DNA of 26,773 nt, taken from the IMG/VR virus record IMGVR_UViG_3300014913_000063, positions 1 through 26,773 of that record; one strand, written 5' to 3'. Of this stretch, positions 6,668-15,216 are shown in pieces; position 1 is the stretch's first letter, and each line of letters opens with the position of its first letter. A program made the translations under genes and the position numbers. The stretch is from a virus. The notes below the pieces were generated by a model. The model ran no database searches, was not told the DNA's origin, and saw only the letters and a program-made list of their open reading frames with translations.

Positions 6668-8776
6668 ATGGGATACACACCAGACATACAAGCTAGAATA
6701 GATAAAGCGACTGTTGATGCTCGTAGGGCTGGATATGATGAGCAAGAAATTAAAACGGCAATAGTAAAGCGTTTTGGCTCGGAGCCCACTAGATTCCAAG
6801 GACAAAAAATGCGTGCGGATCAAGGTCTTGTTAAGAACATCTTAACTGGAATAAAAGAATCAGTAGCACAGCCAGCCAGATTAATAGGTGGAGCAGGTTA
6901 CGAACTTGGGCGTGCTATTAGTGGTGCTGTAGGTCGGCCTATGGCTCAGCAAAATCCATTTTTAAGAGAAGAACAATTAGCAAACCCAATGGCAGAAACA
7001 GGCAGAGCACTAGCTAATATTGCGTCATTTATACCAATTGGTGGTGGTGTTAGTGCTGTTGGCAAGGTAGGTAAGTTTGTGCCAGGAACAGCACAATTAG
7101 CAAAAACACTTGGAAAAGGTGGAGTAAAGAAATTGGCAATGGGTGGTGCACTAGGTGCGGGATTCGGAGAAGCTGGATTAGAAGACTCAAGTGTTGAAAG
7201 TATATTAAAAGCTGCTGCATTTGGTGGGGTTACTGGTGGTGTGTTGGGGAAACTGGGACAATCAAAGTCTTTGATACGTCAGACTGGTAAAAAAGCTGAG
7301 AAGATTGGTGAAGACTTAGCTACGCGTAGTTTTAGATTTAGCCCAACACAGAAAACAAAATTTGAGACAAAGGTGTTAAGAGGGAGAAGTAGCATGGGAA
7401 AATTCATACAGCAAGAGAATTTGGCAGGTAAATCCTCAGATGATATAAGAAGAACGGTTATAGATCCGTTGCAAGGTGAATTTGATAAGCGTGTAATTGA
7501 GTCGGGGAAAACAGTAAAACCACAAAGAGTATTTCATGAATTCGATACATCAATTAACAAGTTAGAAGATGCAGGCGCGATGAATTCGCCACAGGGACGT
7601 AAATTGATAAACTATATGAAAGATGAAAAAGAAATATTTTCAAAAATGCATGGGGCTAGAGACTCAATACCAATTTCAGAAATAACACAAATACGCAGAC
7701 AACTTGATAAAGCAATCCCAGATGCTAGATTCGCTGATCCTGTATTAGATTCACAGTCTAGAGCACATGCTGATGTATTCAGAAAAATACAGAGCGATGT
7801 TGGTGGGACGCGTAAGATAGGGCAGAGATTAAGCAAATTGAGGTCATTTGAGAAGATTGCAAGACAGCAGGAAAATCTAGGAACAGGAACAGGGTTGACG
7901 CCTTTGAGAAGTACCATGGCAGCAAATGCCGGTGGAGTTTCAGGATTTGTTGCAGCAACGGCAGCTAATGCGCCAGGTGTGCAAAGTTTGGTAGGAAAAG
8001 GACTTGTAAAAGGCGGACAGAAATTGCAACAAGCTGGAGTAAAAGAAGCAGGACAACAAATCCCAATACCACTATTACAAGCACTTGGAAGGACTGGTGG
8101 GCAAGTATCAACACAAGGTGTGTCGAGACAAACACCACAACAGTTGCAAGAACAGCAGAGACGGTTTGAAGAAACAGGAGAACGAGACGGACAGATTTTT
8201 AGAGGAGCTGGTTTACCTGGTACTACAGCACAAGCAAACATATTTACGCCACAAGTGATACAACAGATGGTAATGCATGATTTGCAAACCACTGGTGGAA
8301 AGAATCTTAGTAAAATAACAGCAATACAAAAGCTGGTTGGTACAACTGAGGGAAAAAAGGGTGTGCAGTCACAGATGGACATGAAATTCGCACTTGCAAA
8401 GGGTGCAGCACGTGATGCATTAAAGATAATCGAAACTACTCCTGATCTTAAAACAGGAGAACTTGGCACGAGAATCGATATAGCTAAGGGCAAAATACTT
8501 GGGAAAGCTACCCCAACGTCAGGTTTCCGCGCTCAAGTTGGATGGGTAAGGAGTATGATACAGAGTATAATTTCTGGAGCAGCGCTTAGCCCGATTGAAA
8601 TGGAATCATTAAGACCGTCGGTACCGCAGGACTTAGATAGTCCAGCATTAATTAAACAGAAAATGGAAACGCTTGTAAAACGATTAGATGATATACAACA
8701 AGCACGTGGCGGAAGCATTCGAGATGAAGCTATAACGGGTGAACAAAGTTTAATAAATACAGCAAGTGGTTTATAA
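6668..8776 (+). CDS. Large internal virion/ejection-like protein, 702 residues
   Basis: The N-terminus (about 10-35, ARIDKATVDARRAGYDEQEI) is a small helical domain. Residues 95-200 hold Gly/Ala-rich hydrophobic stretches (IASFIPIGGGVSAVGKVG, LAMGGALGAGFGEAG) that could insert into membranes. Residues 220-400 are a charged helical region, 405-470 are again Ala/Gly-rich, and the C-terminal half is Gln-rich and helical. Such Gly/Ala hydrophobic patches in a long helical protein are common in phage ejection proteins and membrane-penetrating minor virion proteins. A short tape measure is the main alternative. It starts 5 nt after the preceding stop and is presumably co-translated with it. No catalytic motif is visible. 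Confidence 0.55.
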   Translation: MGYTPDIQARIDKATVDARRAGYDEQEIKTAIVKRFGSEPTRFQGQKMRADQGLVKNILTGIKESVAQPARLIGGAGYELGRAISGAVGRPMAQQNPFLREEQLANPMAETGRALANIASFIPIGGGVSAVGKVGKFVPGTAQLAKTLGKGGVKKLAMGGALGAGFGEAGLEDSSVESILKAAAFGGVTGGVLGKLGQSKSLIRQTGKKAEKIGEDLATRSFRFSPTQKTKFETKVLRGRSSMGKFIQQENLAGKSSDDIRRTVIDPLQGEFDKRVIESGKTVKPQRVFHEFDTSINKLEDAGAMNSPQGRKLINYMKDEKEIFSKMHGARDSIPISEITQIRRQLDKAIPDARFADPVLDSQSRAHADVFRKIQSDVGGTRKIGQRLSKLRSFEKIARQQENLGTGTGLTPLRSTMAANAGGVSGFVAATAANAPGVQSLVGKGLVKGGQKLQQAGVKEAGQQIPIPLLQALGRTGGQVSTQGVSRQTPQQLQEQQRRFEETGERDGQIFRGAGLPGTTAQANIFTPQVIQQMVMHDLQTTGGKNLSKITAIQKLVGTTEGKKGVQSQMDMKFALAKGAARDALKIIETTPDLKTGELGTRIDIAKGKILGKATPTSGFRAQVGWVRSMIQSIISGAALSPIEMESLRPSVPQDLDSPALIKQKMETLVKRLDDIQQARGGSIRDEAITGEQSLINTASGL

Positions 8777-8782
8777 TACAAT
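8777..8782 (+). promoter_or_regulatory. Candidate start-proximal -10 box TACAAT
   Basis: TACAAT ends 6 nt before the portal start at 8789 and overlaps a second box, TATAAT, at 8772-8777. It lacks the TG extension of the strongest examples, so it is weaker evidence for a promoter, but the spacing is the same. Confidence 0.4.
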
Positions 8783-8788
8783 ATTATA

Positions 8789-10744
8789 ATGTACAATAAT
8801 TCAGGTTTACATAGAAACCAAGCAAACACATTTGATACAAACCAACAAGATCAACAGATTGATGAAATACCAGAATTGAAGATAGATATTAGTGACAGAG
8901 ATTTTCTGTCATATATGAATAGAATAACATCACAAGCAAAAGCTGAATGGTCTAAACAGCGTATTGACCAGAAAAGGAAACAGAGTAAAGCTTATTGGCT
9001 CGGTCAACAACTAGGGGAAGATAACAGAGATGGGTTGTTGAATTGGCAACCGACTTACATGGATAACATTATATTCAGGAACACGGAGACGATAATCGCA
9101 AACGCGCTTAGTAGATTACCTACTGCAGTAGCAATCCCACCATCAGGGACAATTGAAAGTAAAAAACTAGCAAAGATAATAGAGAGAAAGTTAAACAAAG
9201 AGATAAAGGGTGCTAATATGCGACATGTTTTAAGACAAAGTACAAGGCATCTGTTGGTGTTTATGCTTGGGGTTATCAAATACAGGTGGGACCCTACACA
9301 AGATCAAGGCGGAGAAATTGAATATGATTATGTTCACCCAGAAGATATATTAATAGATCCACGAACAAACGGAAAAGATAACCCACGTTTTGTTATTCAG
9401 TATCTTGAGGAACCGTTAAAGGTGATATTAGCTAAGTTCCCAAAGAAAAAAGATGAGATGTTTAATGTTCTTGGAATAAAAGCAGGAACACAAAACCAAC
9501 TTATGTCAAACATACGGTATGAAGAGATATGGTTTACATGGTATGACGACGACGGGACGCCATTCGAAGGTGTAGCTTGGAAATACCAACATGTTGTATT
9601 AGCTAAGATAAAAAACCCTAACTGGGATTACATGGGTGGAGAGAAAGCTAATTTGGTAGGTGATGTTGAATTTAAATATAACAACTTCTTGCCACGACAA
9701 GCAAAACCATTTATATTCATGAATTATCTAAACCTTGGTAGGAGAACAATAGATGACACGTCATTAATACAACAAAATATATCTTTGCAAGATACAGTAA
9801 ATAAACGAGGTCGACAAATAACGCAACTTGCTGATACAGCAAATGGTAAGTGGGTTGCAAGTGTTAGTGCATTTGATTCACAAGATATGGCAAGACTTGT
9901 CAATGATGACCCGACTCAAACAATATTGGTTAATGGTAGACCAGCGGATTCCATAACAAGAGTACCGGGACGTGGTCCAGACAATTCATTGTTTACAGCT
10001 ATGCAGGGTAACATAAACTCAATGAATGAAGGATTTGGTACGCATGGAGCTATAAGAGGAGCGGTTGAAACCGATGTTGCAACAACGGCGCAAATATCAA
10101 GGGAAGGGGATATTACCAGAGTTGATGATCTTGTATTTGAAGCTATAGAGAGAGCGGTAAATAGTATTGCAAATACTATGGTGCATATGATGAAGATTTA
10201 CTATACAGAAGATCATTATATTAGAGATATTGGTCCAGACGGCAGAATAGTACATAATTCTATATCTAATGACAAGATAGAAGATGGTGTTGAAATATTT
10301 GTAAAGGCATCTACAACGGATAAACAGACAACAGGGGCAATAGCTAGGGAGCTAATTGGTGCTGGTCAAATTGATCCGTTGACATTGTTTGAAGATTTGG
10401 ACATGGAAAACCCAATGGAAAGAGCAAAGCGATTGATGTTATTCCAATCTGACCCGCTGAAATATATGGAGGAAGTACTTGGAATGAACACAGGGCAAGC
10501 AGGGCAGGCTAAGAAAGATATTGACATGTTAAAAGAAGGCAAAATGCCAAAACTGCCTGACCCTGTAGATGAAGAATATTTGTCATTGTTAGGTGATTTC
10601 GTTGAATCTACTGAATTTAAACAGTTGGAACAAGAGATACAAGCAAATGTAATAGAATATATGCAAAGTGCAATTGAAGCTGGACGTTCAAATGTTGGAG
10701 TAGAACAGCAATCACAAGAGGAAGAACAAGAACCTGTGATATAA
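8789..10744 (+). CDS. Portal protein
   Basis: A 651-residue protein with features of podovirus/P22-like portals: a helical N-terminus with a basic stretch (about 45-70, WSKQRIDQKRKQSKAYWLG); a beta-rich wing region (TRHLLVFMLGVIKYRWDP, YDYVHPEDILIDPRTN at about 150-205), where the DPRT/HPED pattern is typical; WFTWYDDDGTPFEG at about 250; and a long helical stem and clip (about 325-480, NKRGRQITQLADTANGKW and following). A Gln/Glu-rich C-terminus may form a barrel or tail. The portal is the dodecameric ring at one capsid vertex through which DNA is pumped by the terminase. It precedes scaffold and capsid genes as usual, but it follows the ejection-type genes, which is less usual. Confidence 0.82.
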   Translation: MYNNSGLHRNQANTFDTNQQDQQIDEIPELKIDISDRDFLSYMNRITSQAKAEWSKQRIDQKRKQSKAYWLGQQLGEDNRDGLLNWQPTYMDNIIFRNTETIIANALSRLPTAVAIPPSGTIESKKLAKIIERKLNKEIKGANMRHVLRQSTRHLLVFMLGVIKYRWDPTQDQGGEIEYDYVHPEDILIDPRTNGKDNPRFVIQYLEEPLKVILAKFPKKKDEMFNVLGIKAGTQNQLMSNIRYEEIWFTWYDDDGTPFEGVAWKYQHVVLAKIKNPNWDYMGGEKANLVGDVEFKYNNFLPRQAKPFIFMNYLNLGRRTIDDTSLIQQNISLQDTVNKRGRQITQLADTANGKWVASVSAFDSQDMARLVNDDPTQTILVNGRPADSITRVPGRGPDNSLFTAMQGNINSMNEGFGTHGAIRGAVETDVATTAQISREGDITRVDDLVFEAIERAVNSIANTMVHMMKIYYTEDHYIRDIGPDGRIVHNSISNDKIEDGVEIFVKASTTDKQTTGAIARELIGAGQIDPLTLFEDLDMENPMERAKRLMLFQSDPLKYMEEVLGMNTGQAGQAKKDIDMLKEGKMPKLPDPVDEEYLSLLGDFVESTEFKQLEQEIQANVIEYMQSAIEAGRSNVGVEQQSQEEEQEPVI

Positions 10745-10745
10745 T
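10737..10745 (+). promoter_or_regulatory. Extended -10 promoter TGATATAAT, start-proximal
   Basis: A perfect TATAAT with the TG extension, ending 6 nt before the ATG at 10752 and overlapping the portal stop. It predicts a separate, leaderless transcript for the scaffold gene, which would let scaffold be made in larger amounts than portal. Confidence 0.7.
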
Positions 10746-10751
10746 ATTTGC

Positions 10752-11447
10752 ATGTCAGAAAACACCAATCAGGGGATGACAGAAACCCCACAACCACAGC
10801 AACCACAGCAACCACAGCAAGATATGTCTGAATACGATAACCGGATATCACATCTTAATGCACAACTTGAATCACAGCAATCGACCATAGACGAGTTAAA
10901 TGAAAGGATGTCTAATCAACCAGTGATAACATATCCAAGTCAACCGAAAAGTAATGATGAACGATGGAATGATAACCCTGAGATGCAGGAAATTAAAGAT
11001 TGGATAGCGAAAGACATTTATTCTACTTTAGATCAGAAACGCCAGGATGCTGACAATAAGATAGCAGAACAGCAGGCTGAGATGACAAAAATTGAAAAGG
11101 CAAGGGCAAGCAAAGCAATGAGCGAGTTTGATGTTCTTGAAAAAGCAGGCAAGATACCAGCATTGCCAGCAGATGCAGGTACAGACCATGAAGGTTATAA
11201 GGTGAGAACTGAAATAATAGAGCGAGCCAAAGAGTTTAGAACAGCGAGTGGTGAACTACCAGATTTATCTGTTGTATATGATAAAGTCATGAATAACAAA
11301 AGACAACCAGTAGGTGCAAGAGCACCAATTGGTGGTGGAAGTAACGCAACAAAGATGGGGGCAAGTGAGAAAACAAATGGATACAATCCAAAAGAAAGTA
11401 TAGAAGATGCAGAGGCGAGATGGTTTCCCGAGATACATGGTGGTTGA
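10752..11447 (+). CDS. Probable capsid scaffolding protein
   Basis: A 231-residue, hydrophilic, mostly helical protein between portal and major capsid, the normal place for a scaffold. The N-terminal 25 residues are Gln/Pro-rich, encoded by three exact CAACCACAG units (10791-10817). Residues 27-60 form a coiled coil (YDNRISHLNAQLESQQSTID), and a second helical region follows at about 75-125. The C-terminal part is Gly/Asn-rich before a final acidic-aromatic tail. Scaffold proteins line the inside of procapsids and are lost before packaging. The function is inferred from position and composition, since scaffolds are poorly conserved in sequence. Confidence 0.65.
   Translation: MSENTNQGMTETPQPQQPQQPQQDMSEYDNRISHLNAQLESQQSTIDELNERMSNQPVITYPSQPKSNDERWNDNPEMQEIKDWIAKDIYSTLDQKRQDADNKIAEQQAEMTKIEKARASKAMSEFDVLEKAGKIPALPADAGTDHEGYKVRTEIIERAKEFRTASGELPDLSVVYDKVMNNKRQPVGARAPIGGGSNATKMGASEKTNGYNPKESIEDAEARWFPEIHGG
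10791..10817 (+). repeat. Three 9-bp tandem units
   Basis: CAACCACAG is repeated three times exactly, encoding the Pro-Gln-Gln run near the N-terminus of the scaffold-like protein. In-frame repeats of this kind can change copy number by slippage without breaking the gene. Confidence 0.8.
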
Positions 11448-11473
11448 CTTTAGCACAAAAATCCATTTATAAT
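11444..11473 (+). promoter_or_regulatory. Sigma70-type promoter of the capsid gene
   Basis: TTGACT (11444-11449), an 18-nt spacer and a perfect TATAAT (11468-11473) form a strong standard promoter. It overlaps the end of the scaffold gene. Transcription from about 11480 gives an ~87-nt leader, unlike the leaderless units elsewhere in this block. Confidence 0.65.
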
Positions 11474-11498
11474 ACATATAAGCTTTATTAATAAGTTG

Positions 11499-11554
11499 AC
11501 AAATTGCAAATAGCAAACAGAAATGTGAGCTATTTATATTGCAAGTAAATTTGT
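11499..11554 (+). promoter_or_regulatory. Bulged stem-loop in the capsid mRNA leader
   Basis: The left arm, ACAAATT then GCAAATAGC (11499-11514), can pair with GCTATTTATATTGC followed by AAGTAAATTTGT (11529-11554), with a few bulged bases on the right arm and a 14-nt loop. It ends 12 nt before the ATG. A leader stem on the most abundant virion mRNA is plausibly a stability or translation element. Confidence 0.45.
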
Positions 11555-11566
11555 ATTAGAAATAAT

Positions 11567-12640
11567 ATGTCAACATCATTAACTGAACGAGTCTTATCTT
11601 TCACACAAACAGAATTATTGCCTAGAGTAGTCGATAATATTTTAAGTACTTCCGTATTAACTGGAAGATTACTATCACAATCAAAACCATGGGTAGGTGC
11701 ACAAATGTACCGACCAGTTAAGTATAAAACAACAGGACAAGGTGGTTCTTTTAGTGGGATGGGTAATTTCGATACCGCAGCAACAGATACTACAGTAAGA
11801 ATGAGCTATGATTTAAAAGCTTATGAGCAACCAATTGTAATTCCTGGATTAGACAGGTTACTAAACACTGGTGCAGCACAAATGACTGACTTAGTAAAGT
11901 ACAAGATGGAAGAAGTAGCACAGGAATCTGCGCAAAACATTACATCAATGCTTTATGGTGATGGTACAGGAAACAGTGGTAACGATTTCAATGGATTAGA
12001 AAACCTAATTGATGATGGAACGATTGCAAGTACAATTGGTGGATTATCAAGAGCTACTTATCCAGTATTAAGTTCTACTGTTGTAGACAGTGGAGGAACA
12101 ATCTCGCTAGATAAGATTGGTACAATGATTTCAACAATTTCGGCAGGAACTGTTGGAGCACAAAGACCAACACTTATCATTACTACAACAGAGATTTATG
12201 ATTTACTAGAAACACTATTTGCTCCAACAATTCAAGGGAATTATGATGCGTTAACGTATGTTAAGGTAACAAATACTTCTAAAGCTCCTATTAAGAGCGC
12301 AGAATTCAGCGGGGGAATGGGATTTGAAGGTTTAATGTATAGAGGAATCCCAATTGTAAGAGACCCTTCTTGTACACAAGGAACAATGTACTTCGTCAAT
12401 GAAAATTACATAGAATTCAGAGCAAAGAGCGACCCAAGCATGAAACAGATTGGTATTAAGAATGTAGCGTTGGATTCAGCGGTAACACCAGAGAGTACAA
12501 GAAACATAGGATTTAACTTCAGTGGCATGTTAAAACCTACCAACTCATACGGTGAAGTAGGACATCTATACTTGTTTGGTGAATTAATGACTTGGCAACC
12601 ACGTAGACATGGAAAGATTACAGGTATTACAAGTGTATAG
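11567..12640 (+). CDS. Major capsid protein
   Basis: A 357-residue protein of the size expected for an HK97-fold coat. It follows the scaffold and precedes a decoration-type gene. The N-terminal helix (SLTERVLSFTQTELLPRVVDNI), the strands around RPVKYKTTGQGGSFSGMGNF, and the segment YEQPIVIPGLDRLLNTGAAQMTD are typical of coat E-loop and spine regions. The middle has a Gly-rich peripheral domain (YGDGTGNSGNDFNGLENLIDD), and the C-terminal half contains GGMGFEGLMYRGIPIVRDPSC and a strand-rich end (GHLYLFGELMTWQPRRHGKI). About 400 copies build the shell. It has its own promoter and a structured leader. No delta domain or cleavage site is evident at the N-terminus, in agreement with a separate scaffold. 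Confidence 0.85.
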   Translation: MSTSLTERVLSFTQTELLPRVVDNILSTSVLTGRLLSQSKPWVGAQMYRPVKYKTTGQGGSFSGMGNFDTAATDTTVRMSYDLKAYEQPIVIPGLDRLLNTGAAQMTDLVKYKMEEVAQESAQNITSMLYGDGTGNSGNDFNGLENLIDDGTIASTIGGLSRATYPVLSSTVVDSGGTISLDKIGTMISTISAGTVGAQRPTLIITTTEIYDLLETLFAPTIQGNYDALTYVKVTNTSKAPIKSAEFSGGMGFEGLMYRGIPIVRDPSCTQGTMYFVNENYIEFRAKSDPSMKQIGIKNVALDSAVTPESTRNIGFNFSGMLKPTNSYGEVGHLYLFGELMTWQPRRHGKITGITSV

Positions 12641-12660
12641 TTTTTTAAATAAAAGAAAAA

Positions 12661-13395
12661 ATGGCTAAAGCAAAAGCACCACAACAAATAGTAACAATTC
12701 ACGCACACGAAACGGAAGTTTCTAGGAGTATGCCTCTTGGAACAAAAGTTTACGGAGCAGATGGAACAATCTACAGATACGCGAAAGCAGGAGCTAGCGC
12801 AATTTCTGCAGGGAAACTACAACTAGCACCAGCGCCGAAGACAAATCATCACAATATTGCAGTTGCAGTATCAGCAGAAGTTAACGATGTTTATGTAACA
12901 GTAACGTTAGGAGCAACATTAGCAGTAGCTAACGAATATGCAGAAGGATGGTTGATAATAAGTGATGCAGCAGGTGAAGGATACAGATACCAAATTGATT
13001 CGCATCCAGCAGCAGACGCAAGCGCAACATTGAAATTGAAGTTAAAAGATTCCGTAATGGTTGCATTAACAACTAGCTCAGAAGCAACACTAGTTCACAA
13101 TGCATGGAATGGAACTGTAGAAGGTACAAGCACAACACGACAACCAGCAGGAGTAGCAGAAGTTGCAGTAGAAGCAGAACACTACTACTTATCATTGGTA
13201 AGAGGTGTTGTAGGGGTATTAGCAGATTCGACTATAACATTAGGGGATACTGTGGTAGCAGGAAGTGCAACAGCAGGAGCAATTGATTCCATGTCAGATA
13301 CACCTGCAACAGCGATAGCACAAATAGCCGTTGGAGAAGCAATTGTTGCAGGAGTTGATACAGAATACAGACCAGTGTTAATTAATATTGATTGA
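12661..13395 (+). CDS. Probable capsid decoration protein
   Basis: A 244-residue, Ala/Val/Thr-rich beta protein directly after the coat gene. After a short N-terminal arm, HAHETEVSRSMPLGTKVYGADGT (about 14-36) resembles the start of head decoration or head-stabilising proteins. Then follow repeated beta-strand stretches (AVSAEVNDVYVTVTLGATLA, EGWLIISDAAGEGYRYQID, AEVAVEAEHYYLSLVRGVVG), ending in EYRPVLINID. No catalytic or membrane feature is visible. It could bind the outer shell and stabilise it against DNA pressure. It begins 20 nt after the coat stop on the same transcript, which suits a product needed in near-equal numbers. Confidence 0.55.
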   Translation: MAKAKAPQQIVTIHAHETEVSRSMPLGTKVYGADGTIYRYAKAGASAISAGKLQLAPAPKTNHHNIAVAVSAEVNDVYVTVTLGATLAVANEYAEGWLIISDAAGEGYRYQIDSHPAADASATLKLKLKDSVMVALTTSSEATLVHNAWNGTVEGTSTTRQPAGVAEVAVEAEHYYLSLVRGVVGVLADSTITLGDTVVAGSATAGAIDSMSDTPATAIAQIAVGEAIVAGVDTEYRPVLINID

Positions 13396-13431
13396 TAAAA
13401 CGTAAAGTCGTCTAGTTAAGTACAAAAAAAC

Positions 13432-14313
13432 ATGTTAAATATTAAACATTATATACCGTTATTCGCGTTCAACAACGAGTTAGAGATTCCAAATGACATT
13501 ACATTTTCAGGGAGTTTAACCCTTGAAGGTGGGATAGATCTTACAGATTCATTAGGTAATACAAAAGCTGGTGAAGGTGCTGGTGAATCTATTACTACTG
13601 GAACTAATAACAGCGCTTTTGGTAAGAATTCACTATATTATAATACGACTGGTGATGACAATTCAGCTATAGGTATTAATTCATTGTTTTCGAATACATC
13701 AGGTAGTGAAAACTTGGCAACGGGTGCAAACGCCCTATTTGCAAATACGACAGGAAGTTATAACTCAGCGATTGGTTTATACTCATTACGATATAATACT
13801 TCTGGTGTAAGAAACTCAGCATCAGGATATTTAACATTGGCTGCTAATACTACTGGCGGATACAACTCAACTTTCGGTGGATTGGGGTTGTATACGAACA
13901 CCCAAGGAAGTTATAACTCATCATTGGGTTACAACTCTGGAGCTGGTATTACAACTGGAAGTAATAATACAATATTAGGAGCAAGGGTTACTGGTTTGGA
14001 TGCTGCACTCTCAAACAATGTAATATTGGCAGATGGAGCAGGAAACATCAGGTTCCAAGCAGATGATACTGGAGCAATGGTATTGAATGGAACGGTTAAC
14101 ATTGATGCTGAAACAGCAGTAACAGCAGGAGGAGCAGTAGCAGGAACAATCGGAACGTCAGGACCACAAATAGCATTTGGATCGGGAGCGCCAACCGTGT
14201 CAGCAGCGCAAGGATCTGTTTATTTCAGAACAGATGGTAGCGGAACAGCAGACAGAATGTATATAAATACAGACGGAGCGACTACTTGGACAAACGTAAC
14301 TACAGCAGCATAA
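13432..14313 (+). CDS. Head or tail fibre with 17-residue beta-roll repeats
   Basis: A 293-residue fibre-like protein. After a short N-terminal part, about seven to eight units of 17 residues run from about 45 to 185, with consensus SL-x-x-NT-(T/S)-G-x-x-NSAIG. These units resemble the repeated loops of trimeric adhesin heads and of many phage fibres, which stack as a left-handed beta-roll in a trimer. Residues 190-235 form a second beta region. The C-terminus (QGSVYFRTDGSGTADRMYIN, then a Trp-Thr-Asn ending) is a small cap domain often found at fibre tips. Its place after coat and decoration genes suggests a head fibre, but it could equally belong to the tail. The start is supported by a weak TACAAA 5 nt upstream. 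Confidence 0.7.
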   Translation: MLNIKHYIPLFAFNNELEIPNDITFSGSLTLEGGIDLTDSLGNTKAGEGAGESITTGTNNSAFGKNSLYYNTTGDDNSAIGINSLFSNTSGSENLATGANALFANTTGSYNSAIGLYSLRYNTSGVRNSASGYLTLAANTTGGYNSTFGGLGLYTNTQGSYNSSLGYNSGAGITTGSNNTILGARVTGLDAALSNNVILADGAGNIRFQADDTGAMVLNGTVNIDAETAVTAGGAVAGTIGTSGPQIAFGSGAPTVSAAQGSVYFRTDGSGTADRMYINTDGATTWTNVTTAA

Positions 14314-14327
14314 GAAATAATCTAAAC

Positions 14328-14362
14328 AACTAGTGTCACGCCATTGTCATGTGACACTAGTT
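14328..14362. terminator. Perfect 12-bp inverted repeat before a promoter
   Basis: AACTAGTGTCAC (14328-14339) and GTGACACTAGTT (14351-14362) pair perfectly around an 11-nt loop. It follows the fibre gene by 14 nt. There is no true T-run after it (ATTATTG), so termination is likely but not certain. The next start-proximal promoter begins 8 nt downstream, so it may instead act as an operator or insulator. Confidence 0.55.
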
Positions 14363-14369
14363 ATTATTG

Positions 14370-14378
14370 TGATATAAT
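14370..14378 (+). promoter_or_regulatory. Extended -10 promoter TGATATAAT, start-proximal
   Basis: A perfect TG-extended TATAAT ending 6 nt before the ATG at 14385, following directly after the 12-bp inverted repeat. It predicts a leaderless transcript for the next two genes. Confidence 0.7.
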
Positions 14379-14384
14379 ATCGAT

Positions 14385-14618
14385 ATGACAAAAGATCAAA
14401 AAGATCAACCAACCAATCAACCTAGTTCAAATACCCACAAAGAAGATGCAATGGCAGTAAAAGATCAAGAAGCTAAGCAGAAACTTGCTGAAGCGACTCA
14501 ATTGTTACGAAATGAACAGCAACTAAGGATAAAGCAATGTGAAATAGAGGTTAATGCAGTTTTACAGAAATATGGTTGTAGATTGCAAACAACTACAACA
14601 ATAGGTGTAACAAGATGA
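14385..14618 (+). CDS. Small hypothetical phage protein, 77 residues
   Basis: The first ~25 residues are polar and disordered (Gln/Asn/Lys). Residues 30-65 should form one long helix (KQKLAEATQLLRNEQQLRIK), followed by CEIEVNAVLQKYGCRLQTTT at about 52-71. A helix ending in a VLQKYGCRL-like motif is a pattern I associate with small phage proteins of unknown function. Two cysteines lie near the end. It overlaps the next gene by ATGA and has its own start-proximal promoter, so the pair is a small separate unit between the fibre and tailspike genes. No function can be assigned. Confidence 0.65.
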   Translation: MTKDQKDQPTNQPSSNTHKEDAMAVKDQEAKQKLAEATQLLRNEQQLRIKQCEIEVNAVLQKYGCRLQTTTTIGVTR

Positions 14619-15151
14619 CAGATCTCGAAATAGAAAAAACGATCCCGTTTTGGGATGGGGATGAACGAGATTTGATTCTTATTAAAAATATAACCCAACA
14701 AACAATCACATCATACTGGGATATATCTAATAACAAAAATCAAAGACCAATCAAGATAGAACCTGATGGCACAAGTGTGTTGCCAAGGTATAAAGCACGT
14801 AAAATAGCGACAGAAATAGTTAACGCAGAAAAGAACAGAATTGTTGAAGAGAAAAAGGTAATGTTTGCGTCATTATCGGGTGAAGAACGAGACATGTATA
14901 AAAGAACATTTGTTAAGGTATGGGATGCTGATAATGTAGAGCAACATGAGAAAGAAGTAAGTGACGAGCGTGAAGAATTACTTGGAAACCTTGGAATAAC
15001 AGAAAGCATTGTAAAACCAAAAGTAAAGAAGTTGTCGTCAATAGAGATAGGAAAACGAAAAAAACTACTTAGAAAGCAATTGGAAGACTCAGGTATTCCA
15101 TTGCCACAGAAAGTAACATTAGAGGACATGGAAAGAATGATAAACCCTTGA
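14615..15151 (+). CDS. Hypothetical protein, 178 residues
   Basis: The N-terminal part (about 18-60) holds a run of beta-strands (RDLILIKNITQQTITSYWDI) and RPIKIEPDGTSVLPRYKARK, resembling a small beta-barrel. Residues 60-135 are charged helices. The end (about 145-178) is basic with GIPLPQKVTLEDMERMI. No enzymatic or membrane motif is present. It is translationally coupled to the preceding small gene. Genes of this kind often encode tail-completion or chaperone-type proteins next to fibre genes, but that is a guess from place only. Confidence 0.6.
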   Translation: MTDLEIEKTIPFWDGDERDLILIKNITQQTITSYWDISNNKNQRPIKIEPDGTSVLPRYKARKIATEIVNAEKNRIVEEKKVMFASLSGEERDMYKRTFVKVWDADNVEQHEKEVSDEREELLGNLGITESIVKPKVKKLSSIEIGKRKKLLRKQLEDSGIPLPQKVTLEDMERMINP

Positions 15152-15177
15152 AACTCCGCCAAGATACATAAATATTA

Positions 15178-15197
15178 TGATATACTTTTAGTATAAT
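15178..15197 (+). promoter_or_regulatory. Double -10 promoter with palindromic core
   Basis: TGATATACT (15178-15186) is followed by TATAAT (15192-15197). The two share a palindrome, TATACT-TTT-AGTATA (15181-15195). They lie 30 and 19 nt before the tailspike ATG at 15217, so unlike the other units this mRNA would have a short leader (roughly 12-25 nt). Confidence 0.5.
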
Positions 15198-15216
15198 ATT
15201 TGTATTTCAATAATCT

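Noticed and set aside
7612-8493. Minus-strand frame of 293 residues
   Set aside because: It lies entirely inside the 702-residue plus-strand gene and has a Cys/Pro-rich composition typical of an antisense shadow.
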